A program made the position numbers and the translations under genes. This document shows positions 24,764-37,704 of a stretch of 64,000 nucleotides of DNA, piece after piece. This stretch comes from Xiphophorus maculatus (Eukaryota; Chordata; Actinopteri; Cyprinodontiformes; Poeciliidae). Within the stretch, counting starts at the first letter, position 1, and every line of letters starts with the position of its first letter. The notes beneath the pieces were generated by a model. That model did no database searches, was not told the origin of the DNA, and was given only the letters and a program-made list of their open reading frames with translations. Location: contig NC_036460.1 in the NCBI RefSeq assembly GCF_002775205.1, positions 23,268,751 through 23,332,750 on the forward strand, read 5' to 3'.

Positions 24764-25491
24764 TGTTAGGATGGCCCTTAGCAGGAGGCTGAAATAGGAG
24801 TCTGGAGGCAGGGGTAGTGCAACCAACCAGGTGTTTTAATCTCCAACATTTAACAAAAATGACATTCCTGCTTACATGGTCATGAGGTGTCGCAGCACCC
24901 GCACCTATTACCCCTTTCATGTGGCCAACATGCAGGCTTTGTAATCCTGGGCGGCACCAATTAACACACTTCTCAAAAGACAGGGTAGAACAAACCACAT
25001 ATATACCAAACAACTTAACAAAACAACCAATCTTCAACACATAAATAACAAACATTCTTCATGGTTACATACTCATTTGCTATCTAAAACTACCCTCATA
25101 TAAATATTAATTTATTCATCACTGCTAAAATGCCTCAGGCTTTGTTCCCCCTCTTCCATCTGCACTTGGTCTCTTCCGGAATCTTTATCAGGTGTTCAGG
25201 CCCCCGGGGACTCTTTTCGCCTGAACACCCTACAGAGGAACAGACAGAGGTAAGCCATAATCTACAAACATTTGTAATACATTTCATAATTACCATACCT
25301 ACTTCATTTATATTATTCCCCCCAGGACACCCTCAATACCCACTGAGATGCCCTGCATAAAACACCCAATAAAATACTTCAATCTATTTGTACCCGTCCC
25401 ATTATCATTTACACATAATTAAAGTGTTATCCTGACCAGTAATGAAGACCTTCATTACAAGGAGGGAGGGATTTTAGTGGAAAGTCCTACA
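24764..25491. mobile_element. candidate solo LTR (old)
   Basis: The segment begins TGTTAGGA and ends TCCTACA, a short inverted pair of the TG...CA kind. It is 728 bases long and contains a TATA-like TATAAAT (about 25097) and an AATAAA (about 25368) in plus orientation. No convincing target duplication was found at the edges, so the call is tentative and orientation is uncertain. Confidence 0.35.
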
Positions 25492-25494
25492 CAG

Positions 25495-27369
25495 ATCTGA
25501 TGGAGGACTGTAGAGACAGGGGCTGGCCATTTTGATTTACCAAAAGGTGCGTCTTGTTGGATATGGAGTAGTTGGGAGGAGATGAGCTGGCAGAACGGGA
25601 GACATGAGGAGTGATTGTCCACCACTGCCGAGAACTACTGGGGAAATTGTTAAGGGTCGAAACAGTCAATGGAAGCTGGTACCCATCTGATGACACAACT
25701 TCCTGACTGCAGCCACTGATGAGCAATAAATGACTGAAGGAGAAACAACCCAGGTTACATGAAGTTACAAGACCATCAATATTTGTTGTTTTCAGAAACA
25801 TGAAGTGGGCCTTTATGTTTTAGGGTAAGCTGTGCAGGCTTCTGCTGTTGAATCACAAACACAAACCTTAAACCTTGATATTATTCTGGCTTCTTTTATG
25901 AATTACCAAGATAAGTTGTAGATATACGCCTGGAGTCATTTTTGATTGATGGCTTAACACTGCTACGTTTTCTCCATTTCTCTTACTGTAGTTTCCTGGA
26001 GTCCACAAACCTTAGAAATATCTCTACGACTCTTTCCAGACGTCAGCAGCTTTGTTTCTCGGCGGTCATTGAATTAATTTTGGTCAACCCAGAACGTGTC
26101 GCTTGAGATCTTTCAGCCTGACTGACAGGTGCTTTTTAAAGTTAGTGAAATTCAAATCAATAATCTAAAAATGTGGGTAAGAAAAGCACAAAAAGTACTA
26201 AAGGTTCCTAATACTTTTTCACAAAGTTGGAAATCTGTAGATGGCTGAAAATTGCCCTCTGTAAGTAACGTTAAAATCTGATGAATTAAAACTTCTGATT
26301 TCCCTGTTTCTTAAAGTTAAAGTTTCCCCAGCTCTAGGGAACCTTACAGAGGCCCATGTGAGTCAGCAACGAATGAATCAACTTAACTGGGAAAGCAGAA
26401 ATAGTATTTTCTCAACCTCAGTGTATCAACTTGGCACGCCCACTTACGCTGGTGAACAAAACATCATCAGTTGTGACGTTCAGGTGACAAATGCCACATG
26501 TTTCTACCTTCTAATTAACGCTTCTCCTTAAAAAAAAAAAGATGAAAGATATTAATAAATGAGAACCGAGATAAAACTCGTCATTCTGTTTTAGGTTAGG
26601 AAAGTTTACATTTAAATGTTCAAATTGAACCCCTGTCTGTCAAATTCAAGGGATGTAACAACAAAGGAATCACACTTATATTTTATTTTTATTTCACATA
26701 TTTACACTACAGCAAGGTGGCAGAGTAGGACATGTGACAGAAGGTGAATTCGGCTCACGGGAGCGAAACTGTGGCAGAAGGGGAACTGACACAAGCAGGG
26801 CTAAGAATAGAAGGAGGGGCGGTTTCTATTACATGTAGGTAAATAATTAAACAAGTGCGGCCACATCTAAAGAGAACAGTGACAGGAGCTGCCAAGACTT
26901 GATGTGAAATCTCGTGATCCACGATTTATCGGGAAATTTTTTCCCAAAAAATATGGGCTTTTTAACACACAATTTACTAAGAAAATAATCTGGAATGACT
27001 CGCAGGGTTAAAATACAAGCTTTGAATTCCTATAGTTTGACTCGTAATTCTTAAAAGTAATGCTTACAGCACTCGCAGGAAGGGTTTAGGTATGTTGACA
27101 TGCTCTGGGTTTTATTAGCCTCGTCCAGCAAGGCTTCAATGTAAAGTTAAAATATGCGGGTCTTTTAAAAATATAAACAGAGCCCATGTGTTGAAACTAA
27201 AATCAGTTTAAAACTACAGTACACAGTGCAAGCAGCTGTAGGAAACGACGCATCTTGCTTCCTGGTGGTTTCGGAGAACCTGATCTGACCTCATCTGATC
27301 TGTACCGAAATGAATCCCAGTCTGAGATCCAGAAACGGCTTGAGAGGAGAAACGCGTGCTGCCCCGACC
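25495..27369. other. spacer and probable relb 3' UTR
   Basis: No coding sequence recognised. The part nearest the relb stop (approximately 26700-27369, read on the minus strand) is probably relb 3' UTR. The end point cannot be fixed, because several AATAAA-like strings occur on the minus strand. Confidence 0.4.
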
Positions 27370-30300
27370 TCATAGCTCTTCCTCTGTTTTCACCTGCATG
27401 ACACTGTCCTGCTGTTCTGACTGCGCCATCTGGCTGTCAGTGACAAGCATATTAAACTGGATGTCGTTAAACTGGGAAAAGTCCGGCGGAAAGTGGTTGT
27501 AGTTTGCGCTTAAATTCACATTCAGGCAGGGGAAAGCGTTGGCGTCTGCGGCGATGTCGCCTGGCAAGTTCTGTTCGGTCAAAAACTGAAGGAAGTCGAG
27601 CATGGTCTGTTCGTCCAGGACGCCGTGGTCCATCATGCCCGTTTCAGGAGAAGGCAGAAAGGCGAGGTGGCTGTCATCCGATGACATCACGTTTTGTGTC
27701 TCCATGGGGAAGTTGAATGTCTGCTTTGAAGATGGTGCTGGCTCTGCAGGAAAAAAAAATACATGGGTTATATACTACAGAGAAGAAAAATACATAACAA
27801 CAAAAAAATACAGTTATCTGGTGGAAAGTTTCCATTCAGGGAATATGACATGACTGCTTCTTTGGCTTAAATGTGGTGCAACTGGTTGGACTTTTGCCTT
27901 CAAGCAAGAAGGTCCTGGGTTTGAATCTGAGGTCTTATTGCATAAAGTTTGAATTTTCTCCTTTGCATGCATGGGTTTTCTCTGGGTACTCTGGCTTCCT
28001 CTCTTTGTTCAAAGTCATATTAACATCATTGGGCTGGTATTGGAGCCAAAAATCCAAAAGTAAATTTCCTGTGTTCTTGATGGGCATGTTTTGGCAACAT
28101 TTTTATTTATTTTTAATCCATTTATACTCAGATTCTCCGAATTTACAGTTAGGAATATAGCAACAAATAGCCAATATGGCTGCTATATCTTCCGAAGCAA
28201 ATTAAGAGCAGCATTTGCCTCCTGCCAGAAGAATTATCACACTTTTAAAAACACACACTGCTTATAGAGTTGCTTTCAACAATAAGTAAAACATTGATCA
28301 ATATACCCGGCGTGTATTGACGGTTTTGATGATGGCACTTGACAAAATGTAATGTTTGTTATTGGTTTCATAACGGTATGATGATTTTATGACTTTTATA
28401 ATTTTATGACTTTTTAAATGTGTTTATGATGTAAAGCACTTTGAACTGCTTTGTTGCTGAATGGGCCAAACAACTAAACTTGATTGATTTTAAATACAAA
28501 GACGTACATAGGAAACTTAAAAGGTACGTAAACAAATGTTTCTGATATCTAATTAGTTCACTTTGTTAGCTTTACTACATTATCCAAGACATTACTGATT
28601 GAACTTTCTTTAACAACTTTGTTAGCGTCTAGCGTAGCGTACAGATGGAGCTAGTTATGGAAGCTAGTGGAGAGTCTACTGCTCCGGTCTTCTTTAGGTC
28701 TAATTTAGAGTATTTTTAGGGGGAAAACAAGATTGCTCTTCATTAGAATAGCTTTTGGGCTAAAATTTAAAGCCCTAAAGGTTATTTGGCACTCACAATA
28801 ACTCTTCATAAATCGGTAAAAAAGGGATCTCAGTGCTTTAGGGAGGACCAACAACAAACTTTAGCAAAGAACAGGAAGGACGAGTGAGTGGTGAAAAGTT
28901 GGTTTATTTTACTCTTTTACACATTTAGCCTCTTAACTGCCATGAAGTAAAATATATTTAGAAACATAGAAAATTTGACACAAAGTGGGAATATTTAAAA
29001 TAAAGAAAATATGCAGACACGCTGTTACCGTTAGCCTGCTAACTGAGCTAACAGCACTAGCTGCTAACAGAAGCTGGTAAAGACGGTTTAAAAATGTCAC
29101 CATCAGGTGTTTTTGACATCATTTCTCTAAAACAGTAAACTTAAGTTAAACTGAGTTGTTTGATGTCAGCTCTTTTAATGTTTTGTATCCATAAAGCATG
29201 AATCTGCTTATAAATTAGCATTAGCAGCAGAAGGGTTTGGTAGATTTCACATTTACAAAATCATTTTGGATGCTTTACGAAGAATTTTCCCCAACAATTT
29301 ACGCTGACAACAGCAACTTATTTTCTTATATATAAATAAATAGAAAGACAGGAAGACATTTTAGCTGTGTAAGTAACAGTTACTGTGTGGTTCACCCAAA
29401 TTAGTCAAGATGTACTAAAAAAAAATGACAAGGATCAGAAAGTAATGCTGCCATCAAATATGTAAATTAAGAAATAGGGGGTCATATTGAAACTGGTTTA
29501 ATTTAGCAGAATATCTTCCAAGAAAACATGGAAAGGGTAATTTTTTTTAATTATTAAATTTTTCCACTACTCTGTGTGATACCATGCAAGTCTTTGAAAG
29601 GTTTGCCTGACATGTCACATGGCCTGCTCAGGGGCAGTTTCCTACTTCTTCTATCAGGTTTCTGTGCATTACAGCAGCCTGATGAAGCAGATCATGCAAA
29701 TGTCAAATTTTCATGTGATTCACTCAACACATGAAATGTAGGAGGAGCAGAAAGTTGTACTGGTTTTATTCATCAAAAAAACCAAAACAAAACAAATAAA
29801 CGTTTCAAATAGTAATGGATCAGCTGTGAATGGTAATAAAAACATACCATCTTAAAAATATGTTTTTTATGATTCATACTTTCTTAAAGTGAGACATTGT
29901 CACTGATGACAATGACTCACTCATTGAGGTTTCTCAGCGAGCCATAATAACGAACACAAAAAGGCTCTTTTGTGGTGCGTCTGTAAAATAATACAGACAT
30001 GTGGGCCCAGTTCTTGTGTAATCCCATCTGGCTCACCGTTACGGCTGAATGCAATGAATATGAATAAGTCGTTGGCTGAGGTGAGTGTAAACATCCATCC
30101 TTGGTGTTTATTTGAGAACGGAAGGCAAACCTCATGTCAACGTTTGGCTTTTTCTGCCGTTAGCTTTTAGCTAGCGTGATAAAATAAGATGGCTGGTTAA
30201 GTCATTGTTCATTACTGTAAGGAAATGTGCAGAAAAATAGCACCTACAGGCAAGCGAATGTTTTTGCAAGGAGTCCACAGCGTCTCTAGAGGTGTTGAGA

Positions 30301-32886
30301 AAAAAAATCTAAACTTTAGAAAACTTAATTTTAAGTCTTAAGTCTTCAAACTAGGCCATAGTACGTTTAAATAAATTTTCAGTTGAGGGAATTTGTTCTG
30401 TTAGGTTATTAAGTTACCTAAATAATACAAATGATCAAGCCTGACCTAGTTTTTTTTTTCTCTTTATTTTTGTCTGGATTTTAAACAATAATGTTACTAA
30501 AAATGTTCGAAAAAGACGCTGGTTTGATTAGGGGTCAGAGATCATTTGGGAAAAGTTCACCTGGTACAAACTGGAATGAGAATTGCAGTAAATGACCAGA
30601 AAAAAAATACTTTTTTTTATTTAGATAAATAAATACCGGTAAATATTTATTAAATTCTGTATTTCGTTTAAGTACAGAATTTAATAAACTTAACCTAGAT
30701 TATAATCCCCTTTTGTTTTGTTTTTTTGTTTATTTACCATCAGCATAACTTCCATAAAAACGGCGGCCGTTTGAATATTATTACCGCTTTAAAATTTTAC
30801 ACACTTAAAGCCGCTCTCTGTTTATCGTTTACATCTTCTGGTCATTTCTAAAATGAGGCAGATAATCGCTGCCCTTCTTCCTCCCATTGCCATTTTTGAG
30901 GATGTGGTTTTGTAGATTTGCTGAAGCCATAAAACTAACAAAAGGCACGGGGATTTCTTTTGTTCACAGTAAGCAGGTATCACGGCCAGTCGGTTATTTA
31001 AAAAGGGAAAAAAAAAAAAAAGCAGAACAGCAAGAGCTTGTGAATGGCTCAAACATTTACATTCAGACCTCAATACTCAGAAGGTTTGCTCAGCTTTAAC
31101 AGAAACAGAAGCATTGTTGGTCTAATTCATGAGTCACATCTTCAAGATAAACATCAGAGTGAAAGCAGAAGTCTCACCTGTCACACTAATGTCCCGTTTA
31201 ATCGTGGCTCTCTTTCGCTTCACTTCGTACGGATCTGAAACACAAAGCGGCCATGCTTGGATTAGCACAGTGCGGTTCTTCAGCCCGCTCTACCTGTTCT
31301 CTGGGTAAAGTTTGACCGACACGAGGCGGCAGACCCGACTGACTGACCGGGATTGTGCGGCAAGTACATGAAGGAGACGGGTTCGCTCTCCATCTGGTCC
31401 GAGACGCGGCGCAGCAAGACGTTGACCTCGACCTCCTCCGTGATGTCTTGGTCCTGGTAGGGCGGCGTCTTAAACACGATGGCTATCTGCCGATGGACGT
31501 CTGTCTGAGCGAACTCGCCGTTCGCCTTCCACGAGCCATGCCTGAAGAGGATCTCTATGTCGTCTGGCGATTAGTGGAGAAAGAACAGATTGATCCCAGC
31601 AACAATATCAGACTTGATTCTGCACATTTTTATTCTTTAAGATGAATAAGCAGAAACTTTATGGGTTCTTTTTCTGTCCAAAAAATGGGAATAAAATAAG
31701 AAAAGGATCCCATTTTAAGTAATAACTTATGATAGTGTCACATTTGCAATCCAAGCAGCAACAAACTGAAAGAATTAATCGGATTAATTACTTGAATAAT
31801 CTTCAACTAATTTAGTTACAAATTAATCATTATCTGGAGAATACAGGCTCAGAAAATCCAATTTGTTTATGGAACAATATATTCAGAGCAGTAATTAAGT
31901 CAAAACTGCACAAAAATATGTACAATTTGCATCCAAGTTGAAAAACTCTGTAAATGTAAGTCTGTAAATCTGTTCAACCCAGACCTCCTTCAGTCGTAAA
32001 GTTTTAGCTTCGTTCAAATTCTGTAAAAATCTAAATTTCCTATTAAGCACCTCTTGTTATCTAGTTGTCGATCACTAAATAGCACAAAATGTATCCATTT
32101 TTAGTAATGCAAAAATGAATCAACAAATCTTTAAATGATCAAGCAGTCACTAAAGGAAAGCTACGCTATTGCATTTTAGGCAATACAATGTTATTATTGT
32201 ATATGGATTATACAAAATGGATTTGAATGAAATTGAATTTCTTCATTGGTACCTTTTACTGTTTTTCTAATATTGTTTTAAAAAAGACCTAAATTGTTAT
32301 ATAAAAAAACCTTCAGATAGTTAAAAATTTTTATCCAGTCAATTGATTAATCGTCCGAGTAATCAACATAATAACCAACTACAATAATAATCGTTAGTTG
32401 CAGGCCTGCAGAACCTAACTAATATAGTTGTTGTTGTACTATATCCACCCCCCCCCCCCAAAAAAAGAAGTTTCTGAGTGGAAATGAAAGCCTCTGTTAC
32501 CTTTCTGCACTTTGTCACACAGCATGTAGACCTCCGTCTTGCCTCTGCAGGACCCTTTGCTCAGGTTCAGCTGGCAGATCTTCAGCTCCGACGTGGTCGT
32601 GGCCTCTTTGGAAGAACACAGAGCGGAGCGTGAACGCAGCTCATGCAGAGAGCGAGTCATCAGGAAGTGCTCGGCGATCTCTTACTCTTGTCGTAGATCG
32701 GCTTGGAGATGACCGGGCAGAGCGAGTCCTTCCTGCCGTCGTCCCACTCGAGCAGGCACTCGAAACACAAACGCACCGCGTTCATGTCCATGTCCTCGAT
32801 CCCTTTAGTGTTACCAGCTGCAGGAGAGGAAAAACGCTGAATGTATCGTCTGATTAAAGATTTACGACAACATTTGTAATTGTATT

Positions 32887-32920
<34 letters not shown>

Positions 32921-35900
32921 AAGCTCACTTTTAAAAGGGTCGATATTTTGGTTTCTCCTTTTCTGCAGCGACACGTCCAGCTCTCTCCTTCTCACACACT
33001 GGATGCCGAGATTAGCAAAGCTGCAAATTTGAAACAAAAAACATTTTTAAAAAATCCAAACAATAGGGGGAATGAAAACCTGATCTGATCATTTGGAACG
33101 ACTAACAAGAAAAAATATTTAGTGTTTTTAAGGACATTTACCTGTGACGTCGGGCGGTATGAGGGTTAAAGCAGACCACACAGATTCCTGAGCCAGCTAC
33201 ACAGTCTTTACCCACAAGGCAGTGCGGGTGAGGCCGGTGGGGATAGTCTTTGGTGACCAAAGAAACGGTCACTGTGACCTTCTTTATGTGGTCAATAGGA
33301 CCCTGAATCTGAAAGAGACAGAAGGAACAGCGGTGTTACAAGAAGGACCAGTCAAGAACAGCGATGGACACATTTACTGGTGGAGTAAAATTAACTCAAA
33401 TTTTACTGTAAGCTAAAAAAAAAGACAGAAAAATCCAAACTTCTTTGATTAGAGTACAAAACCCCACAATTGAGGTAAAATTAGAGTGTTGTTTCAGAGC
33501 ATATACTTTGGTATTTTTACATTTTACAGGTGTCCAAAGTTTTTGTCACCTGAGCCAAAATCAGCAAGTTGAAAGTAAAGACCACAAAAATAAAAACTTT
33601 TTATTGTTGTTATTTGAAATGCAAAAACACTGAATGCTGATTAAGGATCCATTTTATTTTGCAAAAACAAACAGATAGCTGCATGATAAGGGAGGTAAAG
33701 AAGAACAAAAAGGATATATCTTTTTTGGACACACTCCAGGTGGATTTAATGTAAAAAGGATGAACAACCCATTGCCCTCTGTTCACTACAGTAGAGAGAA
33801 TCGGTCTGTTTCTCTCCTAAAGGAACCTTATTAAAGTAAATTGTGCCATAAACTCTGTGAAATACCAGCTCATTTTTAATCAAAGCCAGGCGGCAAACTG
33901 AAAGTGGGTCGTCACTGAAAGGATGATAATCCTGAACACATGGCAAAACAAACACAGAAATACTTTGGATAAATAAATCGACCTTCTTCCACAGCCTTAA
34001 CAATCCCCAGACCCAAACCTGTGGGTTGAGCTGAAGAGAAACCAGGACTGGATTATCTAGAGCAGGGGTGTCAAACTCCTTTTCATTTTGGGCCATATCA
34101 AAAATCTGAATGTTCTTGAAGGCCTGGCTGTGCCAGGAAATATTGATAAAACCAAATAGACTGTTAAAATATCAATAAATAGTGGTTCCTCCAGTATTGT
34201 GTGATTTTTTGCAGTCAAAATGACAGATTTTGTGCCAATTTAGAAATGTTTGCAAGGATTTTTTATATTTTTGCTAATGTACGATGTTAAATGTGATTTT
34301 TTTATTATGGACTATAACTTGACATCAAGTAAGGCTGAGTCATTTAAACTCAATGTTTTTGACCAGTTTTGAAACTGGAAGGATTTATTGATGTAATTTG
34401 GGTTTAAAGGGCCACATAAAAAGCTACGGCGGGCCTTGAGTTTGACACAGAGAGATAGTCAAATATTCCTATCAGTATGCTTCATCTTTATAACATAGGA
34501 GAAGATTAATGGCTACTTTGTTGGAAAAATGAGGAACAGCAGGGATTTCATAAAAAATAAACAAACAACAAAATAAAACATTGTGTGATTTTTGTCTTCC
34601 ACTGAAACTCAAACTTCAGGCTTGATTCTCCTTCAATGTTCATTGTGATGTTATGCTATTGCAACAAATATTTGAGGCAACTTTAGAGTAACTCCAGCTT
34701 TAAAAGAGCTTGGCTAACTTTAAATAGTCTTTTGTTTGTTGCACCTATTATCAGAACAACCTGTTCATCCGGTTTTGATGCTGTTCTACATCCTTTCTTC
34801 TCTCACACTCCATCTTTCGCTGTCGTTTATAAAGCTGCGTTTTCTTTTCTTTCTTTTTTTTTTCCAACTTGCTGCGCGAGGCCTCATGGGGTGAGGGCGT
34901 CTGTGGCGTTTGTTTGTAGAAAGGAAGGGGATAAACCTTGAGTGCCTGACCACAGAGATGGTTTGGATTTGCGGGGACTTTCTAATCGATGTCTGCCGAC
35001 CGCAGCCTCCCGGCTCCGCCCCCCTATTTCCACACCTTGCCTCAGCAGGGGCTCATAACAAACAGCTTCAGTTGTGGTTAGCACCTCTAACCGTCGTGGA
35101 GGGCTCGTAAACTCCCCTTAGTAAGGAAACCGAAATCAAGCGTGTACCTCTATGGTGGGCTGCGTCTTGTTGTTATCGGTGCTGGACGCCCCCAGGATGC
35201 TGCCGGCCGAGCGACCCTCGCATTCGTAGCGGAACCTCATTCCCCGGTCCTTGGGCTCCTCCACCACCACCAGCTTGGGCTTCTCCAGGATCCGCTCCAG
35301 CATGTTGCCGTTGCTCTGCAGGCTTTGGGAGGGAACGCCGCCTTTGGGGGTCAGCGAGCAGGACGGGCCTCGACCTCTGCCTGTGGGGCCCACGGGTTTG
35401 TGGGAAGGATGACCAGACGCCATCTCTCGCAGTGGAGCGGGGTTAGGCTGGGGGGGGGATTAAGAATAGTTAAACATTTAAACCTTTTACTTTCTCTTCA
35501 ATAAACTCTGGTTTGCTTTAACTAACTTGATACTTTTATTAATTTAACCTTTATTTAACCAGTTATTAAGAATAAATTCTTATTTGCAATAATGACACTT
35601 TTATAGCAGGAGCGTTCAAGATGAGGTTCGAGGGCCTTTTGCAGCCCTCGAGATTGATTATGCGGTCCGCAAAATCAGGAGGTTGATACAGATAAAACAT
35701 TTTTTTTTAAAAAACACAGGTTTTAGGTCTTAATAAATAAAAACTGTCAGAAAATGTATGTTAGGCACAACATTCTTAGCTCACTATTGTTATTTTTAGC
35801 TTTTCCCTTCTAGTGACCTGCTTTAAAGACAATTTAATTAAATTGACTTTTATCTTGTTCTAATTGCAAGGACTGCACAAAAAACAAACTCTAGCCCAAC

Positions 35901-37663
35901 AAAATTAAACTAATAGACATTTAGGGCTTTGTAAATATTTCTTAAATTAAAGAAACATGCAAGACCCCCCCTTTTTTTTTTTTTGCAGATCCCAATTTTG
36001 TTTGCAATAATCTTATTTTATCGATTAGCACCGTTAATAAAATAAACATTCTGTACATTCAGCCTTCCTATTATCAACTGAAAGTCTTGCTCTCTCTCTC
36101 CTTCAGACATGCCTTGACATCATTTCTTTTCGAGTAGCTTCGTACATCTCTGGGCATCGGCTAAGTTTTTTTTTGCATCTATGACACTTTGTTCATAAAT
36201 TTATAAATAAAATAAAAGATCTGCCAGCTCTTCAAATCCTGCAGACTTGGCAGATCTCGTTGATTTCTTACAAATCAACAAGCAAAGAAAGAAAACAAAG
36301 ACTAAAGTAGCTGATAAAAATAACCACAATTTGAATAGACTCGATAATAGATATGAATGGTCAAGCAAAAACATAACACGTTTTCTGGTTCAGTAAAGTC
36401 CTGGTCCAAAAATTCCCATGTCTAAAAGAGACTGCTTCATGTCTTTGAACTTCTTGTATTATGTCATTATTTCACACCACAAACCTATAAAAGTGTCATC
36501 CGGGCCACTTTTACACAACAGAGTACATCGACAACATAACACAAGTTGGTGCGAGAACTCAGTCTGCAAGCATCTTCTTACCCCCCGGCTGAGAATTACT
36601 GCAAGCTCAACTCCAACAGTTTTACATGTAGAGCATCGTTTCGTCGACTCAGAAAAACAACAGAAGATAGCTGAACCCAACCGAGCTGAGAGACAACTAG
36701 CTCTACCATGAGGTCCAGCAGCAGACTGCTTGTTTATTCCCCCGTACATGTGCTTTCCATCACCGCACAGCGTTCGGCATGTGCTCCCTGACTCCTCCTC
36801 CCCCCTCCGACATCAGACACACACATCTGATGTCTATTTTTTTTCCGTTACACCACAGACCTCCAAGCCTTTCCGTTTCCCACTCGTACTTTTTAATCTG
36901 TCATTTCTGCCACTTTTGCTTTCTCTCTCTCTCTCTCTCCTTAGTTATTCATTTCTGCAAAAGTCGAGGTTCCCATACAATCCAAACAGAGCTTCGCCAA
37001 ACTCCACCGATCCAACAACAAACCTTCATGGAACAAAGAGCTAAAAGACGAGCCGTTAATCGGCCCGGGAGCTGGTTAAAGTGTCGCCTCAGGGATCGGG
37101 GTGGCGCCCCGGCAGGCGTGAGGTCATCCCTCTCAACATCCTCCGGAGCCACATACGTCTGCCGAGAGGACCCGCTCACCGTAAAACACACTCACACAAA
37201 CAAAAGAAGCACGGAGCGGCGAAGAAGAAACAGGAAGTCTGCTCTGCTGGTGCACCAATGGCAGGAGGAGACGCTGAGCAGGGAAAAAAAAGGAAAAAGA
37301 AAAAAGAAATGCAACCTTTAACCTTCAGTGGGTTTGGCTTGTAATCAGAAAAGACGGCAAACAGGAGTCCGATTACACATTTTCCAAGATGACGTCGCGC
37401 CCCCTTCTTTCTCTGCAGAAAGGCATGCTGGGAGAGCGCGTCTCAGACACCGAGAGTCGCTCACAGCAACAATCCCACACAGATAACCCGAAAACAGAGG
37501 GTGAAACCACTTCTCCTCTGCTGCCCTTCAGCTCGGCCTGTCTGTGCAGGCTGCAGCATCACCGCAGCCTTATCAGATTACAACATCTCTGATCTGCCCC
37601 GCTGTCTGGAAGTCACGTGCTTTCTGATAATAGTTTGACCTGCAGTGCTGCCCAGCTGCTGAT

Positions 37664-37704
<41 letters not shown>

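Noticed and set aside
24764-25491. Firm call of a solo LTR at 24.8-25.5 kb
   Set aside because: No target duplication and ambiguous orientation; kept only as a low-confidence candidate.
36730-37344. Several overlapping frames at 36.7-37.3 kb
   Set aside because: They lie in a relb intron, are pyrimidine/Lys-rich low complexity, and no exon joins the relb reading frame here.
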